44,454 nt of DNA from Comamonadaceae bacterium (GTDB taxonomy: Bacteria > Pseudomonadota > Gammaproteobacteria > Burkholderiales > Burkholderiaceae_C): assembly GCA_007280205.1 (NCBI GenBank), contig QYPX01000236.1, positions 1 to 44,454 on the forward strand, given 5' to 3'. The position numbers and the translations under genes are program-made. This document shows, piece by piece, positions 9,140 through 18,654 of this stretch. The notes under the pieces were generated by a model, which ran no database searches, was not told the DNA's origin, and worked only from the letters and a program-made list of their open reading frames with translations. Position 1 is the stretch's first letter. Every line of letters starts with the position of its first letter.

Positions 9140-11896
9140 ATGTCAGCAGTTCCCGAGAATTCGGTCGGTTCAGCCGCGCGTGACGCGGACAGCCAGGAGA
9201 CCCGTGAGTGGATGGACGCGCTGTCGGCTGTCATTCAGAGCGAGGGGCCAGAGCGCGCTCACTTCTTGCTTGAACAGTTGCTTGATCACGCGCGCCAGAG
9301 CAGCATTGACATGCCGTTTTCTGCCAACACGGCCTACGTCAACACCATCACAGTTGACGAAGAGGAACGGTGCCCCGGCAATATCGAAATCGAGGAGCGC
9401 TTGCGTGCCTACATGCGCTGGAACGCCATGGCGATGGTGGTCAAGGCCAATCGACATCACCCGGTCGATGGCGGCGACCTGGGTGGCCACATTGGCTCCT
9501 TCGCCTCCTTGGCGCACATGTTTGGCGCTGGCTTCAACCATTTCTGGCACGCCGAGAGTGAAAACCACGGCGGCGACTGCCTCTACATTCAGGGCCACGT
9601 GGCGCCGGGCGTCTATGCGCGCGCCTACATGGAAGGGCGCTTGACTGAAGAGCAACTGCTCCATTTTCGCCAGGAAGTCGCTGGCAAGGGGTTGTCGAGC
9701 TATCCGCACCCCAAACTGATGCCGGCGTTCTGGCAGTTTCCGACGGTCTCCATGGGCTTGGGACCGCTGATGGCGATTTATCAGGCGCGCTTCCTGAAGT
9801 ACCTGCAGGCACGCGGCATTGCGGATACCGCGAACCGCAAGGTCTGGGTGTTCTGTGGCGATGGCGAGATGGACGAAGTCGAGAGTCGTGGCGCCATTGG
9901 CCTGGCGGCGCGTGAGAATCTGGATAACCTGATTTTTGTTATCAACTGCAATTTGCAGCGGCTTGATGGGCCGGTGCGCGGAAACGGCAAGATCGTGCAA
10001 GAACTCGAAGGCGAATTCCGTGGTGCCGGCTGGAATGTCATCAAGCTTTTGTGGGGCACCGAATGGGACCCGCTGCTGGCGCGCGACAAGGAAGGCGCGT
10101 TGCGCAAACTGATGATGGACACGCTGGACGGCGACTATCAGTCCTTCAAGGCCAACGACGGTGCCTATGTGCGCAAGAACTTCTTTGGCCGCGACCCGCG
10201 TACCGCGGAGATGGTGGCCAAGATGAGCGACGATGACATCTGGGCTTTGCGCCGGGGCGGCCACGACCCGCAAAAGGTTTACGCCGCCTACCACGCTGCC
10301 GTGAAGCACGTCGGGCAGCCCACCGTGCTGCTGATCAAGACGGTCAAGGGTTTTGGCATGGGCAAGAGCGGCGAGGGCAAGAACAATGTGCACCAGACCA
10401 AAAAGTTGACCGATGAGGACATCAAGATCTTTCGCGATCGCTTCAACATCCCCATTGCGGACTCTCAAATTGCCGATATCCCGTTTTACAAACCGGCGGA
10501 CGACACCCCCGAGATGCGCTACCTGCACGAACGCCGCAAGGCGCTCGGTGGCTACCTGCCGAGCCGGCGCAGCAAGGCCGATGAGCAGTTCACCGTGCCG
10601 GCACTCGACATTTTCAAGTCGGTCATCGAGCCCACCGCCGAGGGGCGTGAGATCTCGACGACGCAGGCCTATGTGCGTTTTCTGACCACCCTGCTGCGTG
10701 ACAAGGCGCTGGGCTCGCGTGTGGTGCCGATTCTGGTAGATGAGGCGCGCACTTTTGGCATGGAGGGCTTGTTCCGGCAGATTGGCATTTACAACCCGCA
10801 GGGTCAGCAGTACACACCGGTCGACAAGGATCAGGTGATGTACTACCGCGAAGACAAGGCCGGGCAGATCCTGCAGGAAGGCATCAACGAGGCCGGTGGC
10901 ATGGCGAGCTGGATTGCCGCGGCTACCAGCTACAGCACGAACAACCGCATCATGCTGCCGTTCTATGTGTATTACTCGATGTTCGGCTTTCAGCGCATTG
11001 GCGACCTGGCCTGGGCCGCCGGCGACATGCAGGCGCGCGGCTTCCTGCTCGGTGGCACGTCGGGGCGCACCACGCTCAACGGCGAAGGCTTGCAGCACGA
11101 GGACGGCCACAGCCACATCATGGCGGGCACGATTCCAAACTGCGTGAGTTATGACCCGACCTTTGCGCACGAGGTCGGCGTCATCCTGCACCATGGCTTG
11201 AAGCGCATGGTCGAGGCTCAGGAAAACGTTTTCTACTACATCACCCTGCTCAATGAAAACTACGCCATGCCGGGCCTGGCTGCAGGTACCGAAGAGCAGA
11301 TCATCAAAGGCATGTACCTTTGCAAGGAGGGCGGGGAACAGGCCCCCACGCTTGCCGCTGGGCGTGCTGGGCAGCCCGGCGGGCAGACCCCCACTCTGCG
11401 CGTGCAGTTGTTGGGCTCCGGCACCATCCTGCGCGAATCGATCGCGGCGCAGACCTTGCTGGCAGAGGACTGGGGCGTCGTTGCCGATGTCTGGAGCTGC
11501 CCGAGCTTCAACGAGCTGGCGCGCGATGGACAGGACTGCGAGCGCCACAATCTTCTGCATCCGCAAGCCGCGCCGCGCGTGGCCTTTGTCAGCCAGCAGT
11601 TGGAAAAACACGCCGGCCCCGTGGTGGCTTCGACCGACTACATGAAGGCTTACGCCGAGCAGATCCGCTCCTTCATTCCCAAGGGTCGCGGCTACAAGGT
11701 GCTCGGCACCGACGGTTTTGGCCGCAGTGATTTCAGATCCAAATTGCGCGAGCACTTCGAGATCAACCGTCACTACATCGTGCTGGCTGCCCTCAAGGCC
11801 TTGAGTGAAGACGGCAAGCTGCCGGTCGCCAAGGTCACAGAAGCGATTCGCCGTTACGGCATCCAGGTCGACAAGATCAATCCGCTGTACGCATGA
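9140..11896 (+). CDS. aceE: Pyruvate dehydrogenase E1 component, homodimeric type
   Basis: The 918-residue thiamine-diphosphate enzyme decarboxylates pyruvate and acetylates the lipoyl groups of E2. The ThDP site is GDGEMDEVES followed by NLDNLIFVINCNLQRLDGP. Other landmarks are GGDLGGHIGSFAS, KGFGMGKSGEGKN, GTSGRTTLNGEGLQHEDGH and the C-terminal GTDGFGRSD. It is about 30 residues longer than E. coli AceE; roughly 17 extra residues (around 733-750, between KGMYLCKEGG and RVQLLGSG) look like an in-frame insertion. It is the first gene of aceE-aceF-lpdA, with an AGGAGA ribosome site six bases before the ATG. Confidence 0.97.
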   Translation: MSAVPENSVGSAARDADSQETREWMDALSAVIQSEGPERAHFLLEQLLDHARQSSIDMPFSANTAYVNTITVDEEERCPGNIEIEERLRAYMRWNAMAMVVKANRHHPVDGGDLGGHIGSFASLAHMFGAGFNHFWHAESENHGGDCLYIQGHVAPGVYARAYMEGRLTEEQLLHFRQEVAGKGLSSYPHPKLMPAFWQFPTVSMGLGPLMAIYQARFLKYLQARGIADTANRKVWVFCGDGEMDEVESRGAIGLAARENLDNLIFVINCNLQRLDGPVRGNGKIVQELEGEFRGAGWNVIKLLWGTEWDPLLARDKEGALRKLMMDTLDGDYQSFKANDGAYVRKNFFGRDPRTAEMVAKMSDDDIWALRRGGHDPQKVYAAYHAAVKHVGQPTVLLIKTVKGFGMGKSGEGKNNVHQTKKLTDEDIKIFRDRFNIPIADSQIADIPFYKPADDTPEMRYLHERRKALGGYLPSRRSKADEQFTVPALDIFKSVIEPTAEGREISTTQAYVRFLTTLLRDKALGSRVVPILVDEARTFGMEGLFRQIGIYNPQGQQYTPVDKDQVMYYREDKAGQILQEGINEAGGMASWIAAATSYSTNNRIMLPFYVYYSMFGFQRIGDLAWAAGDMQARGFLLGGTSGRTTLNGEGLQHEDGHSHIMAGTIPNCVSYDPTFAHEVGVILHHGLKRMVEAQENVFYYITLLNENYAMPGLAAGTEEQIIKGMYLCKEGGEQAPTLAAGRAGQPGGQTPTLRVQLLGSGTILRESIAAQTLLAEDWGVVADVWSCPSFNELARDGQDCERHNLLHPQAAPRVAFVSQQLEKHAGPVVASTDYMKAYAEQIRSFIPKGRGYKVLGTDGFGRSDFRSKLREHFEINRHYIVLAALKALSEDGKLPVAKVTEAIRRYGIQVDKINPLYA

Positions 11897-11916
11897 AAAA
11901 CGTCCTCACCGTGATT

Positions 11917-11950
11917 GTCATGCCGGACCTGATCCGGGGCCGCAATGACA
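11917..11950. repeat. Degenerate REP-like element between aceE and aceF
   Basis: GTCATGCCGGACCTGATCC followed by GGGGCCGCAATGACA keeps the GTCAT...ATGAC ends of the repeat family seen at 1-197. The inner arms are only partly complementary. It lies in the 87-base gap between aceE and aceF and may shape mRNA stability there. Confidence 0.55.
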
Positions 11951-11983
11951 GTCTTGTGATCTGCAAGTGATTAGGAGATATAC

Positions 11984-13336
11984 ATGTCTGTTATAGAAAT
12001 CAAAGTCCCGGATATTGGCGACTTCAAGGATGTAGCTGTGATCGAGATCATGGTCACGCCGGGCGACAACATCAGGCTCGAGCAGTCGCTGGTGACGGTC
12101 GAGTCCGACAAGGCGGCGATGGAGATTCCGTCCAGCCATGCCGGTGTGCTCAAGGAGCTCAAGGTCAAGGTGGGCGACAAGGTCAACATCGGAGACCTGC
12201 TGGCGCTCCTGGAGGGCGCGGCAACCGTGGCGGCTGTTGCCCCTGCCGCTGTGCCAGCGTCCCCTGCGGCCACCGTGCCGACTCCGGCTGTTGCTCCGGC
12301 TCCAGTGGTGCCCGCAGCCGTCGCGCCGGCAAGCGCCGCCCCCACATTAGCGGCACACAAGCCGACGGCGCTGCCGTTGCAGCTGCCCCATGCCTCGCCC
12401 TCAGTGCGCAAGTTCGCGCGCGAGTTGGGTGTGCCGCTGAGTGAAGTCAAAGGCAGCGGTCTGAAAGGCCGCATCACCGAAGCCGACGTGCAATCCTTCA
12501 CCCGCTCGGTGATGAGTGGAGCCGTGCAGACCGCAGCCGCTGCGGCGCAGAGCAAGAACGACGGTGCTAACGACGGTGCGGCCTTGGGTCTGCTGCCCTG
12601 GCCGGTGGTGGACTTTGCCAAGTTCGGCCCCATCGAGCGCAAGGACCGCTCGCGCATCAAGAAGATCAGCGCCGCCAACCTGCACCGCAACTGGGTCATG
12701 ATCCCGCATGTCACCAACCATGACGACGCCGATATCACCGACCTGGAGGCCTTCCGCGTTGCGACGAACCTGGAAACCGCAAAATCAGGCAAGGCAGGAA
12801 TTGACGCAGGCGTCAAGGTAACCATGCTGGCCTTTTTGATCAAAGCCTGCGTGGCAGCGCTGAAGAAGTTCCCGGACTTCAACGCCAGCATCGACGGCGA
12901 GCAACTCGTCCTCAAGCAGTACTTTCACATCGGCTTTGCCGCCGATACGCCCAATGGCCTGATGGTGCCTGTGATCCGGGACGTTGACAAGAAAGGCATC
13001 TTCCAGATCTCGCAGGAAATGGGTGAGCTGGCCAAGAAGGCGCGTGACGGAAAACTCAGTCCGGCCGAAATGTCGGGTGCTGGCTTCACGATCTCCAGTC
13101 TGGGGGGCATTGGCGGGCGCTATTTCACGCCCATCATCAACGCGCCCGAAGTGGCGATTCTGGGTGTCTGCAAATCCACCATGGAACCGGTCTGGGACGG
13201 CAAGGCGTTTCAGCCGAGGCTGATGCTGCCGCTGAGTTTGAGCTGGGATCACCGTGTGATCGACGGCGCCAGTGCCGCGCGTTTCAACGTCTATCTGGGC
13301 CAGATCCTTGGAGATTTTCGCCGCGTCCTGCTTTGA
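11984..13336 (+). CDS. aceF: Dihydrolipoamide acetyltransferase (E2 of pyruvate dehydrogenase)
   Basis: The 450-residue protein transfers acetyl groups from lipoate to CoA and forms the core of the complex. It has a single lipoyl domain (about 1-78, lipoyl lysine in VESDKAAMEIPS) and a long Ala/Pro/Val linker. The E1/E3-binding domain follows (SPSVRKFARELGV...GRITEADV). The catalytic domain ends with the DHRVIDGA active-site motif. E. coli AceF has three lipoyl domains; one is common in this group. A strong ribosome site (TTAGGAGATATAC) precedes the ATG. Confidence 0.97.
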   Translation: MSVIEIKVPDIGDFKDVAVIEIMVTPGDNIRLEQSLVTVESDKAAMEIPSSHAGVLKELKVKVGDKVNIGDLLALLEGAATVAAVAPAAVPASPAATVPTPAVAPAPVVPAAVAPASAAPTLAAHKPTALPLQLPHASPSVRKFARELGVPLSEVKGSGLKGRITEADVQSFTRSVMSGAVQTAAAAAQSKNDGANDGAALGLLPWPVVDFAKFGPIERKDRSRIKKISAANLHRNWVMIPHVTNHDDADITDLEAFRVATNLETAKSGKAGIDAGVKVTMLAFLIKACVAALKKFPDFNASIDGEQLVLKQYFHIGFAADTPNGLMVPVIRDVDKKGIFQISQEMGELAKKARDGKLSPAEMSGAGFTISSLGGIGGRYFTPIINAPEVAILGVCKSTMEPVWDGKAFQPRLMLPLSLSWDHRVIDGASAARFNVYLGQILGDFRRVLL

Positions 13337-13356
13337 CTTGCCGAGGCCTGAGGTGA

Positions 13357-13433
13357 CAGAGTGTGGGGCATTGGACCCCGCCTCATGCTGTCAAAGGCCC
13401 AGAAATCGGCGGGGCCCAACACCCCACACTCTG
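13357..13433. repeat. Long inverted repeat between aceF and lpdA
   Basis: Two 26-base arms (13357-13382 and 13408-13433) are complementary at 24 positions, starting CAGAGTGTGGGG and ending CCCCACACTCTG. They flank a 25-base loop. The transcript would form a very stable stem in the aceF-lpdA spacer. No T-run follows, so it looks more like an mRNA processing or attenuation structure, or a mobile palindrome, than a terminator. Confidence 0.8.
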
Positions 13434-13489
13434 CGGCGAGCGTTGTGGCACTGTAAGGTTCGAAAAATATTCTGATTGATTGGAAAAAA

Positions 13490-15349
13490 ATGGCACTCAT
13501 CGACATCAAGATTCCCGACATCGGTGACTTCGCCGAAGTGACCGTGATTGAACTCATGGTCAAGGTGGGCGACAGCGTCAAGCCCGAGCAAAGCCTGATC
13601 ACCGTGGAGAGCGACAAGGCCTCGATGGAGATTCCTTCATCGCATGGCGGTGTGGTGAAAGAGCTCAAGGTCAAACTCGGCGACAAGGTGAAAGAGGGTT
13701 CTTTGGTCTTGCTGCTGGAAAGCAATGAGGCGAGTTCCTCTTCGGGACACGTCGGCTCGCCCTCACCCCAAGCCTCTCTCCTGCCGGGGGAGGACAGAGC
13801 AGGCACCACGGCCGCTACGGCGGCGCCGGGCATCTCGGAGCCTGCCGCCACCACGTTTGCCGGTGCCGTCGATCTGGATTGCGATCTGCTGGTGCTCGGT
13901 GCCGGTCCCGGCGGCTACTCGGCAGCTTTTCGCGCAGCCGATCTGGGGCTCAAGGTTGTGGTGGTGGAGCGCTATGCGCAACTCGGTGGCGTCTGCCTGA
14001 ACGTGGGTTGCATCCCGAGCAAGGCCTTGCTGCATGTGGCCGCGGTGATGGACGAGGTGTCGCACATGGCAGCACTCGGTGTTGACTTCGGCAAGCCAGA
14101 CGTCAATGTTGACAAGTTGCGTGCTCACAAGGAAAAAGTGGTCAGCAAGCTTACCGGTGGTCTGGCTGCCATGGCCAAAATGCGCAAGGTAACGGTGCTG
14201 CGCGGCTACGGCGCTTTTGTTGGTACCCACCATGTGCAGGTCGAAGAAACTACCGGCAGTGCGCAGGAGAAGACCGGCAAGACGCAGACCGTCGCTTTCA
14301 AGAACTGCATCATCGCGGCCGGTTCACAAGCAGTACGTTTACCCTTTATGCCGGACGATCCGCGCGTTGTTGATTCCACCGGCGCCCTGGCCCTGAAGGA
14401 AGTCCCCAAGCGCATGCTGATTCTGGGTGGCGGCATCATCGGCCTGGAGATGGGCACCGTCTACAGCACGCTCGGTGCAAGGCTCGATGTGGTTGAAATG
14501 CTCGACGGCCTGATGCAGGGCGCGGACCGTGACCTGGTCAAGGTCTGGCAGAAGATGAATGCGCCGCGCTTTGACAACATCATGCTCAAGACAAAAACCG
14601 TCGGTGCCAAAGCCACACCTGAAGGTATCGAGGTCACGTTTGCTGCAGCCGAGGAAGGCGGCACCGCCCCCGCACCGCAGACCTACGACCTGGTGCTGCA
14701 GGCGGTGGGACGAACACCGAACGGCAAGAAGATTGCCGCTGAAAAAGCCGGAGTCACGGTGACCGAACGCGGCTTCATCGACGTCGATATCCAGATGCGC
14801 AGCAACGTGCCGCACATCTTCGCCATCGGCGACATCGTCGGCCAGCCCATGCTGGCGCACAAGGCAGTGCACGAGGCGCATGTGGCGGCCGAAGTCATAG
14901 CTGGGGAACTGCTGGGCAACAAGGATTTGGCCAGTGCCGCTTTCAACGCCCGCGTGATTCCGAGCGTGGCCTACACCGACCCCGAGGTGGCCTGGGTTGG
15001 TCTTACCGAAGACCAGGCCAAGGCGCAGGGCATCAAGGTCAAGAAAGGCTTGTTCCCGTGGGTTGCCTCCGGGCGCGCCATTGCCAACGGGCGCGACGAA
15101 GGCTTTACCAAACTTCTGTTCGATGACAGTGAAGAAGCCCATGGCCACGGCAAGATTCTGGGCGGCGGCATCGTCGGCACCCACGCCGGCGACATGATTG
15201 GTGAGATTGCGCTGGCCATTGAGATGGGTGCCGACGCTGTTGACATCGGCAAGACGATTCACCCGCATCCGACGCTGGGAGAGAGCATCGGCATGGCCGC
15301 AGAAGTGGCGCATGGCAGTTGTACCGACGTGCCGCTGGCGCGCAGGTAG
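13490..15349 (+). CDS. lpdA: Dihydrolipoamide dehydrogenase (E3) with N-terminal lipoyl domain
   Basis: The 619-residue flavoprotein reoxidises dihydrolipoamide with NAD. Residues about 1-78 form a lipoyl domain very like that of aceF ([12 protein letters not shown]). A low-complexity linker (about 80-120) follows, part of which matches a common CCCTCACCCC...GGGGGAG genomic repeat translated in frame. The E3 body has the FAD fingerprint [16 protein letters not shown], the redox disulfide [13 protein letters not shown], an NAD fold ([15 protein letters not shown]), [16 protein letters not shown] and the C-terminal catalytic HPHPTLGE. This lipoyl-E3 fusion is known in beta- and gammaproteobacterial relatives. 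Sequences similar to its 3' half recur at 22689-22868 and 23658-23745. Confidence 0.97.
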   Translation: MALIDIKIPDIGDFAEVTVIELMVKVGDSVKPEQSLITVESDKASMEIPSSHGGVVKELKVKLGDKVKEGSLVLLLESNEASSSSGHVGSPSPQASLLPGEDRAGTTAATAAPGISEPAATTFAGAVDLDCDLLVLGAGPGGYSAAFRAADLGLKVVVVERYAQLGGVCLNVGCIPSKALLHVAAVMDEVSHMAALGVDFGKPDVNVDKLRAHKEKVVSKLTGGLAAMAKMRKVTVLRGYGAFVGTHHVQVEETTGSAQEKTGKTQTVAFKNCIIAAGSQAVRLPFMPDDPRVVDSTGALALKEVPKRMLILGGGIIGLEMGTVYSTLGARLDVVEMLDGLMQGADRDLVKVWQKMNAPRFDNIMLKTKTVGAKATPEGIEVTFAAAEEGGTAPAPQTYDLVLQAVGRTPNGKKIAAEKAGVTVTERGFIDVDIQMRSNVPHIFAIGDIVGQPMLAHKAVHEAHVAAEVIAGELLGNKDLASAAFNARVIPSVAYTDPEVAWVGLTEDQAKAQGIKVKKGLFPWVASGRAIANGRDEGFTKLLFDDSEEAHGHGKILGGGIVGTHAGDMIGEIALAIEMGADAVDIGKTIHPHPTLGESIGMAAEVAHGSCTDVPLARR

Positions 15350-15397
15350 GGGTTTCGTTCGCAAAACGTGCTTTAATATGTCGATGAAATTGGAAAA

Positions 15398-15418
15398 TGT
15401 AAACACGTATTGCTTACA
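15398..15418. promoter_or_regulatory. Operator-like palindrome 1 upstream of fic-jetABCD
   Basis: A 21-base imperfect palindrome: 8-base arms TGTAAACA and TGCTTACA, with one mismatch, around a 5-base centre. It lies 55-76 bases before the Fic start codon. It shares arm length and spacer with the next palindrome, as expected for a dimeric repressor site. The binding protein is not identifiable. Confidence 0.5.
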
Positions 15419-15437
15419 TGTCGATGGCGTCGACATG
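15417..15437. promoter_or_regulatory. Operator-like palindrome 2 upstream of fic-jetABCD
   Basis: A perfect palindrome: arms CATGTCGA and TCGACATG (8 bases each) around TGGCG, 36 bases before the Fic GTG. It overlaps palindrome 1 by two bases. Half of the motif, ATGTCGATG, also occurs at 15378-15386, forty bases upstream. A weak -10-like TAATAT at 15374-15379 lies just before the array. Confidence 0.55.
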
Positions 15438-15473
15438 AGTTGGTCTCGTGTCTGAAAATGGACAAATATCGAC

Positions 15474-16598
15474 GTGACCAAATCATCCCCAGTTTGGCGT
15501 GTTGACCAGCCCTGGAACCAATTGCCGCCATTGCCGCCGGCAGTGGAACTGGAGACCAAGGCCGTTCTCAAGCAGTGCATCACGGCCCGGGCCGCGCTTG
15601 CCGAGCTGAAACAGGCCGCCGAACTGATTCCGAACCAAACGATGCTCATCAACACCATTGTGTTGCTTGAGGCCAAGGACAGCTCGGAAATTGAGAACAT
15701 CGTGACCACCACAGATGAGCTGTTTCAGTACGCTCAGGGAGGCGACAACCTAGCCAATGCCGCCACGAAAGAGGCGCTGCGCTATCGGACGGCGCTGTAC
15801 CGGGGCTACCAGTCCTTGGCCGCGCGTCCGCTTTGCACAGCTACGGCTGTGGAAGTCTGTCGCACCATCAAGGCGGCCGACCTCGACATTCGTCGCACGC
15901 CTGGCACCCAGCTCATCAACGACCGCACCGGCGAAGTCATCTACACCCCGCCCGAAGGCGAAGCCTGCTTGCGCGAGCTGCTGGCCAACTGGGAACGCTT
16001 TTTGCACAATCAGACTGATCTGGATCCCTTGATCCGCATGGCAGTGGGTCACTATCAGTTTGAGGCCATCCACCCCTTTAGCGACGGCAACGGACGCACC
16101 GGAAGGGTGTTAAATATTCTCTTTTTGATTCAGACTGAGCTGCTGGCGCTGCCCATCCTCTACCTGAGCCGTCACATCATTGCTCACAAAGCCGATTACT
16201 ACCGACTGCTGCTGGATACCACTCGCACCGGCCAGTTCGGACCATGGATCATCTTCATGCTCCAGGCAGTGGAAGAAACCGCCAAGTGGACCACCTGGAA
16301 GATTGCCGCCATCCGTAAGTTGGCCGAGCACACGACCGAGCACGTGCGCGAGCGTCTGCCCAAGATCTACAGCCGCGAGCTGGTGGACGTGATTTTTGAG
16401 CAGCCTTATTGCCGCATTGGCAACCTGGTCGAAAAAAACATTGCCCAGCGCCAATCGGCCTCGCGTTACCTCAAAGAGCTGACGGCCATTGGCGTCCTGC
16501 GCGAGGTGCAGGCGGGCAAAGAAAAACTATTCATTCACCCCAAACTCATGCAACTGCTTGGGCGTGACGGCAATGTGTTCGTCCCCTACGCGCAATGA
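15474..16598 (+). CDS. Fic-family protein AMPyltransferase, class II, first gene of the Wadjet operon
   Basis: The 374-residue protein has a complete Fic motif [12 protein letters not shown] (His200-Arg211), which binds ATP and AMPylates hydroxyl side chains of target proteins. The N-terminal inhibitory helix motif (Ser70, Glu74, Asn75 in SSEIEN) is the [S/T]xxxE[G/N] signature of self-inhibited class II Fic enzymes. A flap hairpin (VIYTPPEG) and a C-terminal winged-helix region (about 300-360, [19 protein letters not shown]) follow. The layout resembles Shewanella SoFic. The GTG at 15474 is the first in-frame start after a stop at 15453; no good ribosome site is seen. Its stop overlaps the jetA start (ATGA), so the two are translationally coupled. 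The target is unknown; regulation of, or guarding by, the SMC complex is possible. Confidence 0.93.
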   Translation: MTKSSPVWRVDQPWNQLPPLPPAVELETKAVLKQCITARAALAELKQAAELIPNQTMLINTIVLLEAKDSSEIENIVTTTDELFQYAQGGDNLANAATKEALRYRTALYRGYQSLAARPLCTATAVEVCRTIKAADLDIRRTPGTQLINDRTGEVIYTPPEGEACLRELLANWERFLHNQTDLDPLIRMAVGHYQFEAIHPFSDGNGRTGRVLNILFLIQTELLALPILYLSRHIIAHKADYYRLLLDTTRTGQFGPWIIFMLQAVEETAKWTTWKIAAIRKLAEHTTEHVRERLPKIYSRELVDVIFEQPYCRIGNLVEKNIAQRQSASRYLKELTAIGVLREVQAGKEKLFIHPKLMQLLGRDGNVFVPYAQ

Positions 16599-17956
16599 GA
16601 GCATTGGCTACACCCAACACTCAACCCGAGGGCGACTCGAAACTGGGTGACTATTTTCGCGACCCTGACGCCGTGCTGGACTCTCCTACAGCGTGGGCGC
16701 TTGAAAATAACACTGAATTGGTGGATGCCTTGCGCTCGCTGTTTCAGGGGGCCGGCGGACTAGTACGCTTGCGGGTGTGGATGCTGTTCACACTGGTTAG
16801 CCAAGGTAAGGCCTATCTCACGCGCGAGGAGCTAGATCAGCATTTTTATGCAGTTCGCCCAGAGGCAGTGGACAGTGTGGTCAAGCGTTTTCGCGAAGCC
16901 GCTGTGCTCACCTGGGACGATTCGATGCGTCAGTATGGGCTCTCGCCCATTGCGCAGCGCATTGTGAACATGCTGGCGCCCGTGGTCGAACCCGTGTCAG
17001 ATGACTTGGCAGGCTTGCTGAGTCAGGTGGTGGGGGCTGACCAACTGGGCACCTTGCAGGGGAACCAGGTGCACATGCTGCAAGCCCAGTTGGTCCGTTT
17101 GCATCATGAATTTTCCGATGCGATTGCCAGCGGCTCGGAGTTTCGCTTGCGCGAAGCGCGCAGGCGATACGACCGGGCTGCTCGACTGATTGATAAAGCC
17201 TCGGACACCATAACTGCGATCATCAGCAATGCGCGTGGTCAGCGCACGTTGGAACAGGTGGCGCGTGCGCTGGGGTTGGCGCAGTCGCGCTTGCTAGCGA
17301 TGGCTAGCCAGTTTAATCGGGCACTGCAACAAGTGGACCGCCAGCGCGTTACCTTGGGTACCACTGGCATTACGAGTACCGATGTCAAGCTGTGGTTGCA
17401 AACCCAAGCCCAAACCCAATTACAGCACCTTACGGAACTGGCGTTGAACCGCTCTGTGGCCGTTGTTGTATTTGCTCATCATGAGATGCTGGATGTGACT
17501 GAGGCAGAGTTTGCACGCGACCGTTTCGAGGCTCTGCGACCTGAGCCCTTGCCTGCGGCGCAAGTCGCGCCACAGGGTGACCTCGCGGCGGTGGCGCTTC
17601 CGCAAGAGCTGAGGGACTTGTCGGCACTGTTGGCCGACTGGGCGCACGTCGAGAGCGGCGAGGCTGTGAATGCCGGGGGTGTTGTCGTACGCACCGTACA
17701 TGCTGCTTTGCTGGAAGATGCCAATGGCGTGGCCGCGCGGTACGCGCAAGTCGCCTATAAAGCACAACTTTTGCCTCTGTTAGGTGATGCCCAAGCCAAA
17801 GGTCTGCCGGGCGCTACAGGTGATCTGGCACGCCAGCCGTGGCGACTACGGTGGGACAACGATCTGTCCACTTCGGAGCATCCCGCAATAACCCATTTGA
17901 GCAGTGGGCAGTTGGAGCACTTCAGCACCACGCCTACCCAGACGCACCATGACTAA
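16595..17956 (+). CDS. jetA: Wadjet JetA-like kleisin subunit
   Basis: The 453-residue protein is placed by context and fold-like features: N-terminal winged-helix-like region ([21 protein letters not shown], then a [15 protein letters not shown] segment), a long helical middle (about 130-290) and a C-terminal wHTH-like part. In Wadjet (JetABCD/MksBEFG) this subunit closes the SMC ring and binds JetB. I do not recognise the hallmark start of DUF3375 (type I JetA), so this may be a different Wadjet type. It overlaps fic by 4 bases and jetB by 8 bases. Confidence 0.75.
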   Translation: MRALATPNTQPEGDSKLGDYFRDPDAVLDSPTAWALENNTELVDALRSLFQGAGGLVRLRVWMLFTLVSQGKAYLTREELDQHFYAVRPEAVDSVVKRFREAAVLTWDDSMRQYGLSPIAQRIVNMLAPVVEPVSDDLAGLLSQVVGADQLGTLQGNQVHMLQAQLVRLHHEFSDAIASGSEFRLREARRRYDRAARLIDKASDTITAIISNARGQRTLEQVARALGLAQSRLLAMASQFNRALQQVDRQRVTLGTTGITSTDVKLWLQTQAQTQLQHLTELALNRSVAVVVFAHHEMLDVTEAEFARDRFEALRPEPLPAAQVAPQGDLAAVALPQELRDLSALLADWAHVESGEAVNAGGVVVRTVHAALLEDANGVAARYAQVAYKAQLLPLLGDAQAKGLPGATGDLARQPWRLRWDNDLSTSEHPAITHLSSGQLEHFSTTPTQTHHD

Positions 17957-18650
17957 TACTGCCGATAATGCAGCGCAACTCATTGCAGAATTGTTGTCGC
18001 GCAGATACCTGCTGCGCACCCATCCCCGCGTCAAAAATGCATTGTCCGATGCTGAACTGTTTTTAGCCGTGGAGCAAAGGCTCGCTCAGGTGGGCTTGCG
18101 TTGGGTCGATAACGTGTATGCGGAGCACGTCACATTGACCCTGCTAGCCACGCCGTTGGCCGATGTGCTGGGTGAAGCGGGAATCAATGCCAATAACAAC
18201 CTGGATTTGCCGCGTGACGCGGTGGCTTTGCTGGTGGTGTTGTGGGCGCTGATAGTGCTCCCCAAACGCGAGCGCCAAGCTAGCCGAGTGGAGCCTGATG
18301 TTCAGCAGAACGAGATGTTTGCCTCCAGCAAGCCGCTGCCCTCGGCGCGTAGCGTCAGCCCTGTGCTGTCCTACAAGGCTTTGCTGGAAGACTACGGTGC
18401 GCAGTTGGGGAAACGCATCCGGCTGGACGGCAACCTCAAATTGCTGGAGCGCCACGGCTTCATTGTGCGATCGCAGGACGACATAAAGGAAGGCCCGCTG
18501 CTTGACCTGTTGTTGGACTATGACGTCCTGGCACCTCGCATTCTGAATGGCGCGCTGGCTGATGTGCTAGCTCGTGAGCAGGCGGAACTGGCGCAGCACG
18601 GTAATGATGCCACCACGTCAGTTACCGCCAACGATCCGACATCGGACTGA
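17949..18650 (+). CDS. jetB: Wadjet JetB-like (DUF4194-type) subunit
   Basis: The 233-residue protein starts at the ATG at 17949 inside the end of jetA. It has helix-rich segments (LIAELLSRRYLLRTH, ALLVVLWALIVLPKRER) and a C-terminal winged-helix-like region (LLERHGFIVRSQDD, EGPLLDLLLDYDVLAP). Size and position fit JetB/MksE, the small subunit that sits on the kleisin. Assignment rests mainly on gene order between a kleisin-like and an SMC-like gene. It ends 4 bases before jetC. Confidence 0.75.
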   Translation: MTNTADNAAQLIAELLSRRYLLRTHPRVKNALSDAELFLAVEQRLAQVGLRWVDNVYAEHVTLTLLATPLADVLGEAGINANNNLDLPRDAVALLVVLWALIVLPKRERQASRVEPDVQQNEMFASSKPLPSARSVSPVLSYKALLEDYGAQLGKRIRLDGNLKLLERHGFIVRSQDDIKEGPLLDLLLDYDVLAPRILNGALADVLAREQAELAQHGNDATTSVTANDPTSD

Positions 18651-18654
18651 CTCT

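Noticed and set aside
9170-11773. A very long open frame antisense to aceE
   Set aside because: It mirrors the coding constraints of a high-G+C gene on the other strand; aceE has clear catalytic motifs and a ribosome site, and the antisense product has no recognisable domain.
15458-15505. A 15-codon open frame starting at ATG 15458 and overlapping the Fic start in another frame
   Set aside because: It has no ribosome site and no attenuator-like structure; a leader peptide cannot be excluded but nothing supports it.
14339-15712. A 457-residue open frame antisense to lpdA and the start of fic
   Set aside because: It is a shadow of lpdA; it also crosses the regulatory palindromes and the start of a supported gene.
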